A stretch of DNA of 13,071 nt from assembly GCA_036939355.1 (NCBI GenBank), contig JALLAP010002118.1, positions 1 through 13,071 on the forward strand, in the 5' to 3' direction. This DNA comes from Thalassiosira profunda (lineage: Eukaryota; Bacillariophyta; Thalassiosirophyceae; Thalassiosirales; Thalassiosiraceae). The translations under genes and the position numbers were made by a program. Of this stretch, positions 1 to 8,124 are shown one piece after another. Each line of letters starts with the position of its first letter. Positions within the stretch are counted from its first letter, which is position 1. Under the pieces are notes generated by a model. It saw only the letters and a list, made by a program, of their open reading frames with translations. It was not told the origin of the DNA and made no database searches.

Positions 1-53
1 AGAGGAGGAAGGTGCACGTAAATAAATTTGGGGTAAAATATTTACTCCTAAAT

Positions 54-190
54 ACGTCACGTTTTGCAAATCACGGAAGTGAATGAGACAATTATTGTAT
101 TGTGTGATCTGTTTTATCACACGTGATATCTTGGCTGCCCTCTTTGGTGCAAGTATTAGACCCCATACCTAACTAACCAAAAACGCGTCA
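54..190 (+). promoter_or_regulatory. Upstream region of HST with candidate sites
   Basis: The region before the first ATG at 230 holds ACGTCA at 54-59, the perfect G-box CACGTG at 120-125, and GCGTCA at 185-190. ACGTCA, and GCGTCA read as TGACGC on the other strand, match the CO2/cAMP-responsive elements described in the Phaeodactylum tricornutum PtCA1 promoter. An inverted repeat, GTGTGAT at 102-108 and ATCACAC at 116-122 with a 7-nt spacer, overlaps the G-box. No clear TATA box was seen. Six-base sites arise by chance, so a regulatory role is inference. Confidence 0.3.
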
Positions 191-229
191 GCGTGTCAGG
201 TGTCAGCGCCCGCGCCGCGGTCGAATCGA

Positions 230-1667
230 ATGGCCCCTCCACCGCACAATTTCACCATGCTGCCCTCCAGAATAGGCTCGGCCGCGGCGCTGCTGCTTGC
301 GGCCCTCGCGGCGCCGGCGTCATCGCTGTCGACGGTCCGGTTGACCCATCGGACGGCGACGGTGCATCGGCCGACGGCATCGCGCATCGGCGTCTCCTCG
401 CGACCGTTTGCAACCACCTCCGCCTCTGCCAGATCAATATCAAAACCACCGCCGACAACGCTGTCGGCCGTCGAAGGAGACTTCGACCCGGACGCCATCA
501 AAAACTCCGTCGCCGCCATCGAATCCGGCTCCGTCAAGGCCCGCCTCCGCGCCCTCTACCGGTTCACTCGCCCCCACACGTGCGTTGCAATGTCCGATGA
601 GCCCACAATATCTTTTCCTGCATGATGCTCACATCATATGCCCAAATTGCAACAGCATCCGGGGTACCGTCCTCGCCTCCGTCGCCGGCACCATCCGCGC
701 TTTGGTCGACACCCCCGGCGCCATCGCTACTGCGGATTGGGGCGCCATGCTCCCCCGCGCGGTCGTCGGGATGGTCGCGTTGTTGTTGGGGAACGCGTTC
801 ATCGTGGGGATCAACCAGATTTTCGACAGGGACATCGACGTGCTGAACAAGCCGTTCTTGCCGGTGGCGAGCGGGGAGATGAGCAAACGGGTGGCGTGGC
901 TGGCGGTGGGGGCGAGCGGGATCATTGGGCCGGCGATTGTGTGAGTGTTGTGCACATGATGTGTGCTTTGTGTTTGGTTTCTGGGAGGGGATGAAGCCCA
1001 GTGAAGGCCGATGCAAAGGGAATGTTTCTTTGACATAAGATTTGCTGACTTGGGCCATTCCACGCAACAACCGTCACCTCCATACAGGTACAACTTCTTC
1101 CCGGCAATTCTCTTCAAGCTCTACATGCTCGGCTGGATCCTCGGGGCCGTCTACTCCGTCCCGCCCCTCCGCACGAAGCGCAACCCGCTGGCCGCCGGCC
1201 TCACAATCGCCACCGTCCGCGGATTCCTCCTCAACTTCGGCGTCTACTACGCGGTAAAGGATGCAATCGGGGCGCCGTTCGCGTGGAGTCCGAAGGTGTC
1301 GTTCATCGCGCGGTTCATGACGGCGTTTGCGACGGTGATTGCGGTGACGAAGGATTTGCCGGACGTGGAGGGGGACAAGGCGTACAACATCTCGACGTTC
1401 GCGACGCGGGTGGGAGTGTCGAAGATTGCCAAGGGGGCGACTCTGTGTCTGTTCTTGAATTACGTCCACGCGATACTGACGGGGGCATTGTCAAAGGCGG
1501 GGACGTTCCGACTGCTCCCGATGATCGGCGGCCACGCGGCGCTGGCGACGATCCTCTTGGCGCGGTTTCGGGAGTTGGAGCCGGAAAAGCTGGCGTCGAT
1601 CAAGAAGTACTACAAGCACATTTGGGATCTGTTCTATTTGGAGTACGTGCTGTACACTCTCATTTGA
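230..1667 (+). CDS. HST: Homogentisate solanesyltransferase, plastid
   Basis: UbiA-family prenyltransferase that joins homogentisate to solanesyl diphosphate, with decarboxylation, in plastoquinone synthesis at plastid membranes. Exons are 230-579, 656-940 and 1088-1667 (404 residues). Both introns are GT-AG and phase 2 (76 and 147 nt). The first Asp-rich motif is N170-xxx-D174-xxx-D178 followed by [11 protein letters not shown]; the second is [10 protein letters not shown] at 300-309. The segment [12 protein letters not shown] (256-267) and the C-terminal IWDLFYLEY are typical of solanesyl- rather than phytyltransferases (VTE2-2 versus VTE2-1). The N-terminus is a hydrophobic Ala/Leu signal peptide followed by an S/T/R-rich stretch, as expected for a bipartite diatom plastid presequence, but without a clear Phe at the cleavage site. 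ATG 230 is the first in-frame ATG; ATG 257 (context CACCATG) would put the signal peptide closer to the start and may be the true start. HST versus HPT is judged from memory of plant sequences. Confidence 0.9.
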
Positions 1668-1816
1668 GTGGTGATGGGGCACGGGGCACCTGGTTGCCGT
1701 ACATCTCTGGGCGGGGGATTGCACCGGAGAAAAGGCCGAAGTATCAGATAACATTGGCGCCCTTTCACGCAAAGATTCTTCGTTCTAAGTACACAGCACC
1801 ACTCTTGCTTTGTGGG

Positions 1817-1835
1817 CACGTGAGGAGGCCTCCTC
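1817..1835. repeat. G-box overlapping a 14-bp perfect palindrome
   Basis: CACGTG at 1817-1822 runs directly into GAGGAGGCCTCCTC at 1822-1835, which is perfectly self-complementary. A further GAGGAG copy follows at about 1841. The position, roughly 150 bp after the HST stop and 520 bp before the next start, fits either a distal promoter element or a 3' UTR structure. The palindrome is seen directly; any role is inference. Confidence 0.4.
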
Positions 1836-1976
1836 TACGCGAGGAGCCAGCTTTACTGTCCCTCAAGGAAGACGCCAACCTCCTTCTTCCCAGATTTAGG
1901 AAAGGCCTCTATCTTCAATCAAACTTGAAGGTTCGCAGAACTTGACAGCACCATCTCATCTCTCTGCCGACTCTGC

Positions 1977-2087
1977 ATGCAATTCTCTCTAGCTTTGGCC
2001 AACAAGACTGACCGGGAGTTGGAGCGCCAGCTTGCAGCTTCGCCTGGTGTCAAGGGCGAGCCTGTTGATGCCTTGAGACATAGGTAG
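1977..2087 (+). CDS. Possible small ORF or exon, doubtful
   Basis: A 36-codon ATG ORF starting MQFSLALANKTDRELERQ, with a mixed hydrophilic composition that reads like protein rather than random sequence. Its end overlaps AG|GTAGGT at 2082-2087, a fair splice-donor match, and a TTTTCAG acceptor lies at 2192-2198. Joining them adds only five codons before a stop (about 40 residues in all). I do not recognise the peptide. It could be a small gene, a remnant exon or chance. Confidence 0.15.
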   Translation: MQFSLALANKTDRELERQLAASPGVKGEPVDALRHR

Positions 2088-2355
2088 GTGCACCTTCTCA
2101 TCGAAGGTTCAACTTCATTCAGCGAGTTGTCTCAGTACCATTCTACTTGCGCACTCTATCGCTTAATGACCATTGACAAACCTCGCCGGACTTTTCAGAC
2201 GGTGTTCGGGATGAACCAAGAAGGCCGAGGAAACAATGCTCAGCCAACTTTGCACGCACGGCTCCCTTGCTGAAATCGAGAGCGCCATGGAACTCCGCCC
2301 GCCTTCCCATACTTAGCGCAAAAGCAACGCGGCAAACCGAGAGCCCAAGCTGCCA

Positions 2356-3431
2356 ATGACAGCCCACGCCGCAGCCCTCCTGATCCTCGGCGCGGCGGCG
2401 TCGGCCGCCGCACCGGGGCGGATCGACCACCGAAGACGATTGAGGCCCGATCCAAAGATGCATGCATTGTTGAATACAGAGCCGGCGCTCATGCTAGGGC
2501 GGGAAGACCCGACGAGCGGATCCCGAGGCGGCCGCCCGTGCTCGAGCCCCTCCGCCGACTGGCTCCACGAGCAACTGGACGGCGTCTCCGAAGACGATCT
2601 TGCAAATTTCTTTGCCTGGCATCTCCACACACTTCCCTTTGCCTACAAGCTCTTCGTCGAGCCAAGACAACTGCCCTCCGAGGAATTCTTCGGCATCGAC
2701 GGCGAGTACACCCAGGAGATCCACTACATCCACCAAGAAGCGCAGGACTTCTGGGCCGCGTCGGGCGTCGACGACGACATCCAAGTGTTGTGCGCGCACG
2801 GAACCGACCTCGCCGACCGGCACGAGAAGCTGATCCCGACGCTCGAGGAGATGTTCGGCGCGAGCTACTCGGACGAGTACACCATCTTCGAGCACGCCAC
2901 CGACATCCAGGAGCTGATCGAGCGCCTGCCCGGCGGGTACGGCTTCCCGCTCTTGACGTTTAATGCGTTTGCCACCGACGAAGTGGACGAGGGCACCGCT
3001 CCGTCCATCCTCCTCGGCGACGGATACTTCGCCTTCCAGGACGCCGTCGGTCTTTCATCGGAAGNGACGCCCTCGCGGCCTACTTCCTCGCCCACAACGG
3101 CGGCGGCGACATGGCGGCCGACGAGATAGCGAACGTCCACGCGATCGCGTACTCCGTGGGAGACTGCGAGGTCGCCAACGACGGACACCACGGCACCCCG
3201 CAACAGCGGAGATGTGCCACGAGATGGGGCGCCGACCTCGCCGATTCTCAAGAAGACGAGGAGAACCTCGATCTCACGGAGCTTAGAGACAGATTCGACG
3301 TTTGGTACGAGCGGATAGACGAGGAGTGCGCCGAGCATGCATATTCGTCTGCATCCCTCGCCGGCGTCCAAGCAATACGGTACGGTCTCCAAGCCTTTGC
3401 CGTCCTCGCCGGATCGGCTCTCTTCTTTTGA
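2356..3431 (+). CDS. Secreted zinc-metallopeptidase-like protein, interrupted by an N
   Basis: The first part reads in one frame from ATG 2356 to E236 (3063). The unknown base at 3065 follows, and coding continues in a different frame from 3066 (DALAAYFLAH) to the TGA at 3429-3431, giving 121 more residues. The N-terminus is a signal peptide (about residues 1-19, ending ASAAA). The C-terminus has small residues followed by a hydrophobic tail (AFAVLAGSALFF), suggesting a GPI anchor or tail anchor. GDGYFAFQDAVG before the N, and DALAAYFLAH plus HHGTPQQRR after it, resemble a family of neutral zinc metallopeptidase-like proteins where an HExxH motif lies between these blocks. No HExxH is present here, and the gap sits where it should be. 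So the break is probably an assembly artefact rather than a pseudogene. Substrate unknown. The family call is from memory. Confidence 0.65.
3065..3065. other. Unknown base marking a probable collapsed assembly gap
   Basis: This is the only N I noticed in the window. Coding frame changes exactly here: codons in phase with 2356 are sound before it and codons in phase with 3066 are sound after it. A single miscalled base cannot explain the loss of the expected zinc-binding segment, so the N more likely stands for missing sequence of unknown length. Confidence 0.6.
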
Positions 3432-3523
3432 TCAAGGCCACATTCCAGAGAACTTCATGACCTCCGCACGATACCAATTCACAAGCTCATAAATGATAGC
3501 GCATGTTTGCATTACTTTCAAAG

Positions 3524-4466
3524 TCAGGCGTTGACTTTCTGTTCCTCTTTCGCTTGCTCCGCATCCTTTTGGTCCGGCTCGCTCGTCTCCCGAGCATCTC
3601 TTCTATCCATGAACGCAATCAAATAGCGACGTCCCATATCGTAGGCCGTCCTGCCCATATCCTTCGCCACCGCCACGAACGATTTCAGGGCGGGCCGTAT
3701 CTGTTCCTTCAGTATGAGCTCCGCCTTCGGTCGGATCTGCTCCCTCCACAACAGTTGCAACCTCTCCCGTCGTTCCCGCGGGAGAATTAGATTGACGACC
3801 TTTGCGGCGTCGGCCTTCATCTGTGCGATCACCTCCTTTGTTATCTCTTTGGAATCGTATGTCAGTGTATTGTTTGGCGATTCTGTGACGGCATGGTCAG
3901 TCTTTTGTGCAGGGTCTGGCTCCGCCGCGTCGCTGCCTCCCTTTTCCTCTGTTGTTCTTGTATTGGCCTCGGGATGGTCTGTTGTTGAGTTCTGCTTTCG
4001 GAGCTGTTCCATCATGCGCTCGTTCTGTTGCATCATGCGCTCACTCTCCCGCTGCACGTCCTCCAATATTTCCGGGTGCGTTTGCAATATCTCTTCCCTG
4101 CTCATGGGGTAGAATTGCATCATAAGACAACACATTGCAATGGATCTCGAAGATGTGCACAAGATGTGCACAAGTTGCGCGCACTCACAGATCCGCCTCG
4201 ATTTGCAAACACTCGCTCGCCGCGTCCACGTAATCCTGATGCGTGTAGGCCATCGGCGGTCCCGTGGCCTCGTCCACCTCCCGCACGAGCTCGAATCCGC
4301 GCGAGGTGCAGATCTCCTCGAGTTCCGCGTCTGACATAGTTTCGAGGGCGCCCTCCGGGGCGCCATCGTCAGCATTAGTGGCTGCCTCTGCGGCTTGGCA
4401 ATTGGACGGTTGTGGAAAAAGAGAGGCGGCCAGGCACGATAGGAGGAGCAGCGTTCGGAGATTCAT
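3524..4466 (-). CDS. Conserved secretory-pathway protein of unknown function
   Basis: Two exons on the minus strand, 4466-4189 and 4097-3524, with a 91-nt GTGAGT...CAG intron (4188-4098); the spliced protein has 283 residues. Residues 1-24 form a signal peptide. The block SDAELEEICTSRGFEL (45-60) followed by YTHQDYVDAASECL looks like a conserved domain that I believe recurs in diatoms but cannot name. The middle (about 94-175) is charged and Gln/Met/Glu-rich, probably coiled coil followed by disorder. The C-terminal part is a basic amphipathic helical region with an internal repeat (EQIRP at 212-216 and 224-228) and MGR at 240-242 and 247-249. No membrane span after the signal peptide is obvious. 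The acceptor is a GAGCAG tandem that could add or drop one residue. The gene is convergent with the upstream metallopeptidase-like gene (92 bp) and divergent from the EF-hand gene. Confidence 0.75.
4150..4171. repeat. 11-bp tandem repeat inside an intron
   Basis: AAGATGTGCAC is repeated exactly twice head to tail (4150-4160 and 4161-4171) within the intron of the minus-strand gene; on the coding strand the unit reads GTGCACATCTT. The same TGCACA word recurs in other introns of the window. Confidence 0.7.
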
Positions 4467-4967
4467 GGTGATGTTTGAGCGCCGCGCTGCCGGATGTTGA
4501 TGGGCGATGGGTCTGCGTGGCACCTGAGAGGCGTGCTGATCTGGCAGCGAGATACCGCCGGCGCTAGTGAACGCAGCGAGGCCCGTCGTGTTGCCAAATC
4601 TGCTTCGGACCGAGCGCACACAGCGCCGATCGATGCAGCTGGGACAGCAGGGAAGCGTGTACCGGGGATGGGGCGAGTAAGGGTGAGGCCGTGGGGGCGC
4701 GCGGGTGGGCGGGCGGGGAGAGCGAGAGGTGCCGAAGGAGTGCGAAGCTTCCTCTGAAAAAAAGGCGCGGTCGGCTTTTTCTCGAGCGAGGATCCGACGT
4801 CTCAGTTGTGGAGGCGCGGTATCTTGCGACGTCCCTCTGCCCCCGCCCCGCAACCCAGTTCAATATGCGTGCTGCTTATCAACATCCTGCCCAATCGAAG
4901 CCGCAGCCCAGATCCAACTCATAACGGCGGCCGACGCCAACGAAGCAACTGCAAGATACCTCTCACG
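4467..4967. promoter_or_regulatory. Divergent intergenic region, about 500 bp
   Basis: This stretch separates the start codons of the secretory protein (-) and the EF-hand membrane protein (+), so it should carry both promoters and 5' UTRs. The centre (about 4660-4735) is very G-rich on the plus strand, and an A-run at about 4758-4765 is followed by CGGCTTTTT. Open frames across it lack protein character and several depend on non-ATG starts. No TATA box or recognised operator was seen. Confidence 0.5.
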
Positions 4968-5764
4968 ATGACGGAAGACAAACGCGACGGCCTCCTCTCG
5001 TCGAAACGGGTCTCGGCCACCTTCGACGCCCACGCCCTCGCCTCCACCGAGGGAGGGACCACCGTGCGCATCCTCGCGCTCGCGGGCGGCCTCGGCCTCC
5101 TCGTCTGCTCGATCATGGTGTGGGTCCGCCTGGGCATCATCGAGGTGAGTGGGCGCCAATTGCAACTTCCCAAATTATGCACATATCTTATGCACAAATA
5201 TCTTTCGACGGCAACTTTAAGCACGACTTTCACTTCCTCCACCTTGTCGTGTCCCTCACCGCCCTTGTGGTGGGCGGCCTGGCGTTCGTGCTGGAGAGCC
5301 ACCTTTCGAAGGTCCAGAAATACAGAGAAAAGATCACGGCCCGCGCGCCCATTCTGAACCAGGTGGTCGGGAGGGGATCGATGTACGCCACGGCCGGATT
5401 GGTGCAGTGCTGCATTCTCCACCCTTTAAATCTCGTCGTGGGCTTCTTCAACATGGCCGTCGGAATCTACCTGCTGCACGTGGGGCACAACGTGGCCGCC
5501 TCCCTGGAAGCGCTCAAAAAGGCGATCAACGACGAGGGGGCGCTGGAGCAGAAGTTTCGGATTCACGATGCCAACGGCGACGGAGTCTTGGAAGCATATG
5601 AGTTTGACGGATTGATGTTGTCGCTGGGGATGGAGCTGGACAACGACGAGTTGGATGCGGTTTTCAGTTCAATCGATGCGAATGGCGATCAAAAGATTGT
5701 GTACGACGAGTTCCTGAGCTGGTGGAAGGCGTGCACGGCCGAGGCCGAGGGCACGCTTGTGTAG
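4968..5764 (+). CDS. Membrane protein with two C-terminal EF-hands
   Basis: Exons 4968-5144 and 5222-5764, with a 77-nt phase-0 intron ending in AAG, the only AG near its 3' end. The protein has 239 residues. Hydrophobic segments at about 33-52, 64-83, 112-125 and 129-146 suggest up to four membrane helices. The cytosolic-type C-terminal tail has two EF-hands. Loop 1, D175 to E186 (DANGDGVLEAYE), is canonical. Loop 2, D211 to E222 (DANGDQKIVYDE), has Gln instead of Gly at position 6 but keeps the main ligands. A membrane protein responding to calcium is a fair inference; the membrane domain is not one I recognise. ATG 4968 is the only in-frame ATG near the start. The gene is convergent with the MYND-RING gene, 219 bp away. 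Confidence 0.8.
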
Positions 5765-5983
5765 GGGCGGTGCCTGGGTGTATTGTGCCAGAAGAAGTAA
5801 AAAACTTTGTATGAGTAGAGTGCAATCAACAAAGCCGAGAGAATGCAATTCAACGATGTTGTTGTTATTGCAACTACTCCTTGAAACAGATTCTACTTTA
5901 CAATCCAACAACACATCGCAGTGCTCTTTCATCTGCAAAGTGGGAATCTCACCCAAATGTGTAGAACCCGCTAGCGATTGGTA

Positions 5984-6919
5984 CTAGCGTGAGTTCTTGA
6001 TAAACCGTCTCCTGAGAACGTTGTTGCAGCAAGTGCATCCCTCTTCTTCCTTTTTGGCCAAGTCTGCGAGAGCCTGTTCCCGCTGCTCGCTCTTTGCTGC
6101 GTCCACAGATGCTTTGTGAGCACGCAACGTTTCCTCGAGTTCTTTCTTGTCAACTAGTCCCTGCCTAAAACAATCCCAGATGTACTTCAGATCAGCATCC
6201 GTATCCCCAGCTTTTGTCGCAATCATCAAGTGTCTCAAGGCCCCTGCGGTATTGCCCGCCTCGTTTTCAATCCCTGCTAGAGAATGCCTTGCACTGACGC
6301 TACCTCCCACAGCTGCCAGCTCGTAGTGGTGCTTCGCTTTGTCCATATCCTGTTCGACATATTCTCCGTCATGATAGGCCTTAGCAAGGTTGAAGTTGCA
6401 TTCGCTAGACCCAAGCTCAGCGCCCCGCGACCACAACTCCACGGCCTCGTGCATGTCTTGCGGCAGGCTAAGAAGCCGGTATTTGTACGCACATCCCAGT
6501 TGGTTGAAGGCCATGCCATCACCCCTCTCCATCTGCTTCCTGTGCCACCCGACTTCATCAGCGTCGCAAAGCGATTTGTCGTCCGAAGCGCCTGCCTGCG
6601 TCCGGCAAAAGGGGCAGGGATGCCCCCGCTTCTCTCGTGCACACATGTGGCTGCAGCCAATGCACAGAGTTGTTCCGCAACACGCTTTGTAGGTCAGCTG
6701 GCCGATGTCCACCGATAGCGGTAGGAGGCAAATTGGGCATTCCTCCCTTGGTGGCAGATCGCTGAAGAGGCGACACTCATCCTTCTTGTGACGACGACGA
6801 TCAGCCTGTTGGCAGTCCCTGCTGCAATACTTCACTATTTTGCAAGCTGTGCATTTCTTGAGCCCGTCGCCGCCCTTGCCGCAGGCGACGCACACGTAGC
6901 TGATGTTGGGGGCGCTCAT
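5984..6919 (-). CDS. MYND-RING-Sel1 repeat protein
   Basis: Single exon, 311 residues, start ATG at 6919. A MYND zinc finger covers residues 10-49: C10/C13, C23/C26, C32/C36 and H44/C49. The tryptophan usual between the last Cys of the CQ motif and His is replaced by charged residues, and the final His-Cys spacing is one longer than the usual H-x3-C. A RING-like finger follows at 61-105 (C61PIC64, C80C81G, C86/C89, C102PFC105). Sel1/TPR-like helical repeats with A-x-H/D-x-G-E-Y character run from about 133 to 245. The end is a charged helix and a Cys pair. MYND and Sel1 modules mediate protein contacts and RING fingers often act as E3 ubiquitin ligases, but no substrate can be inferred. I recall closely similar architecture as a very large family in Thalassiosira oceanica, which supports a diatom origin. 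It is divergent from the next gene. Confidence 0.85.
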   Translation of the reverse strand: MSAPNISYVCVACGKGGDGLKKCTACKIVKYCSRDCQQADRRRHKKDECRLFSDLPPREECPICLLPLSVDIGQLTYKACCGTTLCIGCSHMCAREKRGHPCPFCRTQAGASDDKSLCDADEVGWHRKQMERGDGMAFNQLGCAYKYRLLSLPQDMHEAVELWSRGAELGSSECNFNLAKAYHDGEYVEQDMDKAKHHYELAAVGGSVSARHSLAGIENEAGNTAGALRHLMIATKAGDTDADLKYIWDCFRQGLVDKKELEETLRAHKASVDAAKSEQREQALADLAKKEEEGCTCCNNVLRRRFIKNSR

Positions 6920-7362
6920 GGTGATGGTCAGCGGGCCGTCGGTGTCAATTCGAAGTGGTGCGGAGCTCTGCAAGTAGATTGGGGCGCGTGGCGGGGCTGC
7001 TCGGCTTGATTCTTGGGAGCTTGATGGCCTGTATGTAGGGGAATGGAGAAGTCATCGGATGGTATCTGCAAAACGTTAGTGTCATCAATACCGTATCGCT
7101 GTCTCTGGACGTAAAATGAGACGCCTGCCCCACAAGCACCCGCAAGCTCCCCGTCAAGCCGTCAAGCTTGAGCAGTTTGGCCGGATGGCGAAGAGAGGCC
7201 CTCTTCTTTCATGCAGCAAGTTTGTGTCTCAAAGCATCGCCGGCCCCAAAAGGGAAAGTGCCTGTTGCTGGCCAACTCTTTTCCACTTTGCCTCCTCTCA
7301 GAAGTCATGCATGCAAAACCTCTCACTGGCGAAGATCGTCGCTCTCTTGTGCTCGGCCAACT
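6920..7362. promoter_or_regulatory. Divergent intergenic region, about 440 bp
   Basis: Shared upstream region of the MYND-RING gene (-) and the small basic protein gene (+). It contains a head-to-tail 8-bp duplication CGTCAAGC at 7152-7159 and 7160-7167. An ATG-initiated frame starting at 7116 runs into the next gene in another phase and has no recognisable protein features; if transcribed, it would be an upstream ORF. No core promoter motif was seen. Confidence 0.4.
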
Positions 7363-8102
7363 ATGAAATTGATCCGTCGGCATCGGCACGCAATGCATGC
7401 CATGACGAAGAAATGCAAAGTAGACTTCGACGCCAGCGGCAGAAGCGGAGGGACGATCGACGCCGATCTATCCGACCGGACTTGGATCGATGACACTGCG
7501 AGATCGACCAGGGCCGTCGGCGATCGAAGCGGCCTCGGACGCCGACACCTGAAAGGATGCCTGAAGGTCAAGACGCAAGATGAATCGCTTGCGAGAATCC
7601 CGCTGCTGAGGCTCAGCCTGGAGCCATCAGTCGATCGAACAGTACGATTCAGCACTGTCGAGTTTCGGCAGTACGGACAAGTGCTGTCGAACAATCCATC
7701 CACCTCTTGCGGCCCACCGATCGGAATCGATTGGACATACGACCCCGATGAGACACTCTTGGTCGACCTCGACATCTACGAGAGCGAACAAGAATGCCGC
7801 AGGAGAAGAAACCGGGAACTCATCGTTCCTGCTTTAGGTGAGCTATTGGAGGATTGCGTAATAATGATGTGTGTTGTGGTGTGCGTGCTGGGCTCTCTTA
7901 TCCTTTTTGCTCACATGTGCGATCGCCTTGCAATCTCCTCTCTGATCACGGCAACACAGTAAGAGTAGACATTCTTCGATTGGCTGGATACTCGCGCAAC
8001 GAGATAGGCTTAGCGGTGCAGAGATCTCTTGAGGATAAACGAAGGCAAAGCGCATTCGAGAGGATTTTCGAGAGCGCTAAGCGGGTGCTTGGGAAGAAGT
8101 GA
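7363..8102 (+). CDS. Small basic protein of a diatom-type family, unknown function
   Basis: Exons 7363-7837 and 7960-8102, with a phase-1 GTGAGC...CAG intron of 122 nt; the protein has 205 residues. A basic, disordered N-terminus of about 90 residues precedes a conserved core VRFSTVEFRQY...NNPSTSCGPPIGIDW (94-124), followed by a short acidic segment DLDIYE (135-140), RRRR (146-149) and a C-terminal helical unit LRLAGYSRNEI (164-174) with a basic tail. From memory this matches a family with the pattern VEFRxYxxxLGDNPxxxxGPPxxxxWxY that is numerous in Thalassiosira. In typical members the second Asn position is Gly-Asp; here it is S-N-N. The splice restores the family's C-terminal helix, which supports the intron. 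The start at 7363 is the first in-frame ATG; ATGs at 7393 and 7402 are alternatives. No function is known to me. Confidence 0.75.
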
Positions 8103-8108
8103 GATAAT

Positions 8109-8124
8109 GGTGGTAAATACCACC
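8109..8124. repeat. 16-bp palindrome just after the stop codon
   Basis: GGTGGTA at 8109-8115 and TACCACC at 8118-8124 are perfect inverted arms around AA, beginning 7 bases after the TGA of the small basic protein gene. Two central bases are too few for a full RNA hairpin, so a protein-bound DNA palindrome or a shorter stem is more plausible than a classic terminator. Confidence 0.5.

Larger units (their letters stand above)
1668..2355. other. Gene-poor stretch between HST and the metallopeptidase-like gene
   Basis: No convincing protein gene is visible on either strand in these 688 bases. It should contain the HST 3' UTR and the promoter and 5' UTR of the next gene. It holds a G-box overlapping a 14-bp palindrome (1817-1835), TGCATGCA near 1975-1982, and a 36-codon ORF at 1977-2087 that ends beside a possible splice donor. 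Short tandem GGGGCAC units occur just after the HST stop. I see no transposon ends or long repeats. Confidence 0.5.

Noticed and set aside
193..625. Alternative starts at 193 and 200 for frames over HST exon 1
   Set aside because: Both begin at GTG rather than ATG; the first is in another frame and the second only extends HST upstream of its first ATG at 230.
230..1667. Homogentisate phytyltransferase (tocopherol pathway) as the identity of the first gene
   Set aside because: The [12 protein letters not shown] segment, the KDLPDVEGD form and the C-terminal IWDLFYLEY fit the solanesyltransferase branch better.
1283..1945. Long frame on the plus strand overlapping HST exon 3
   Set aside because: Out of phase with the recognised enzyme and Gly/Asp/Arg-rich as expected for a shifted frame; its tail past 1667 has no protein features.
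7116..7493. ATG frame of 125 codons upstream of and into the small basic protein gene
   Set aside because: It overlaps the better-supported gene in another phase and shows no recognisable domain; at most an upstream ORF.
7838..7959. Reading through 7838-7962 as coding, with a hydrophobic C-terminal tail
   Set aside because: A good GTGAGC donor and CAG acceptor are present, and splicing restores the family's AGYSxxEI helix.
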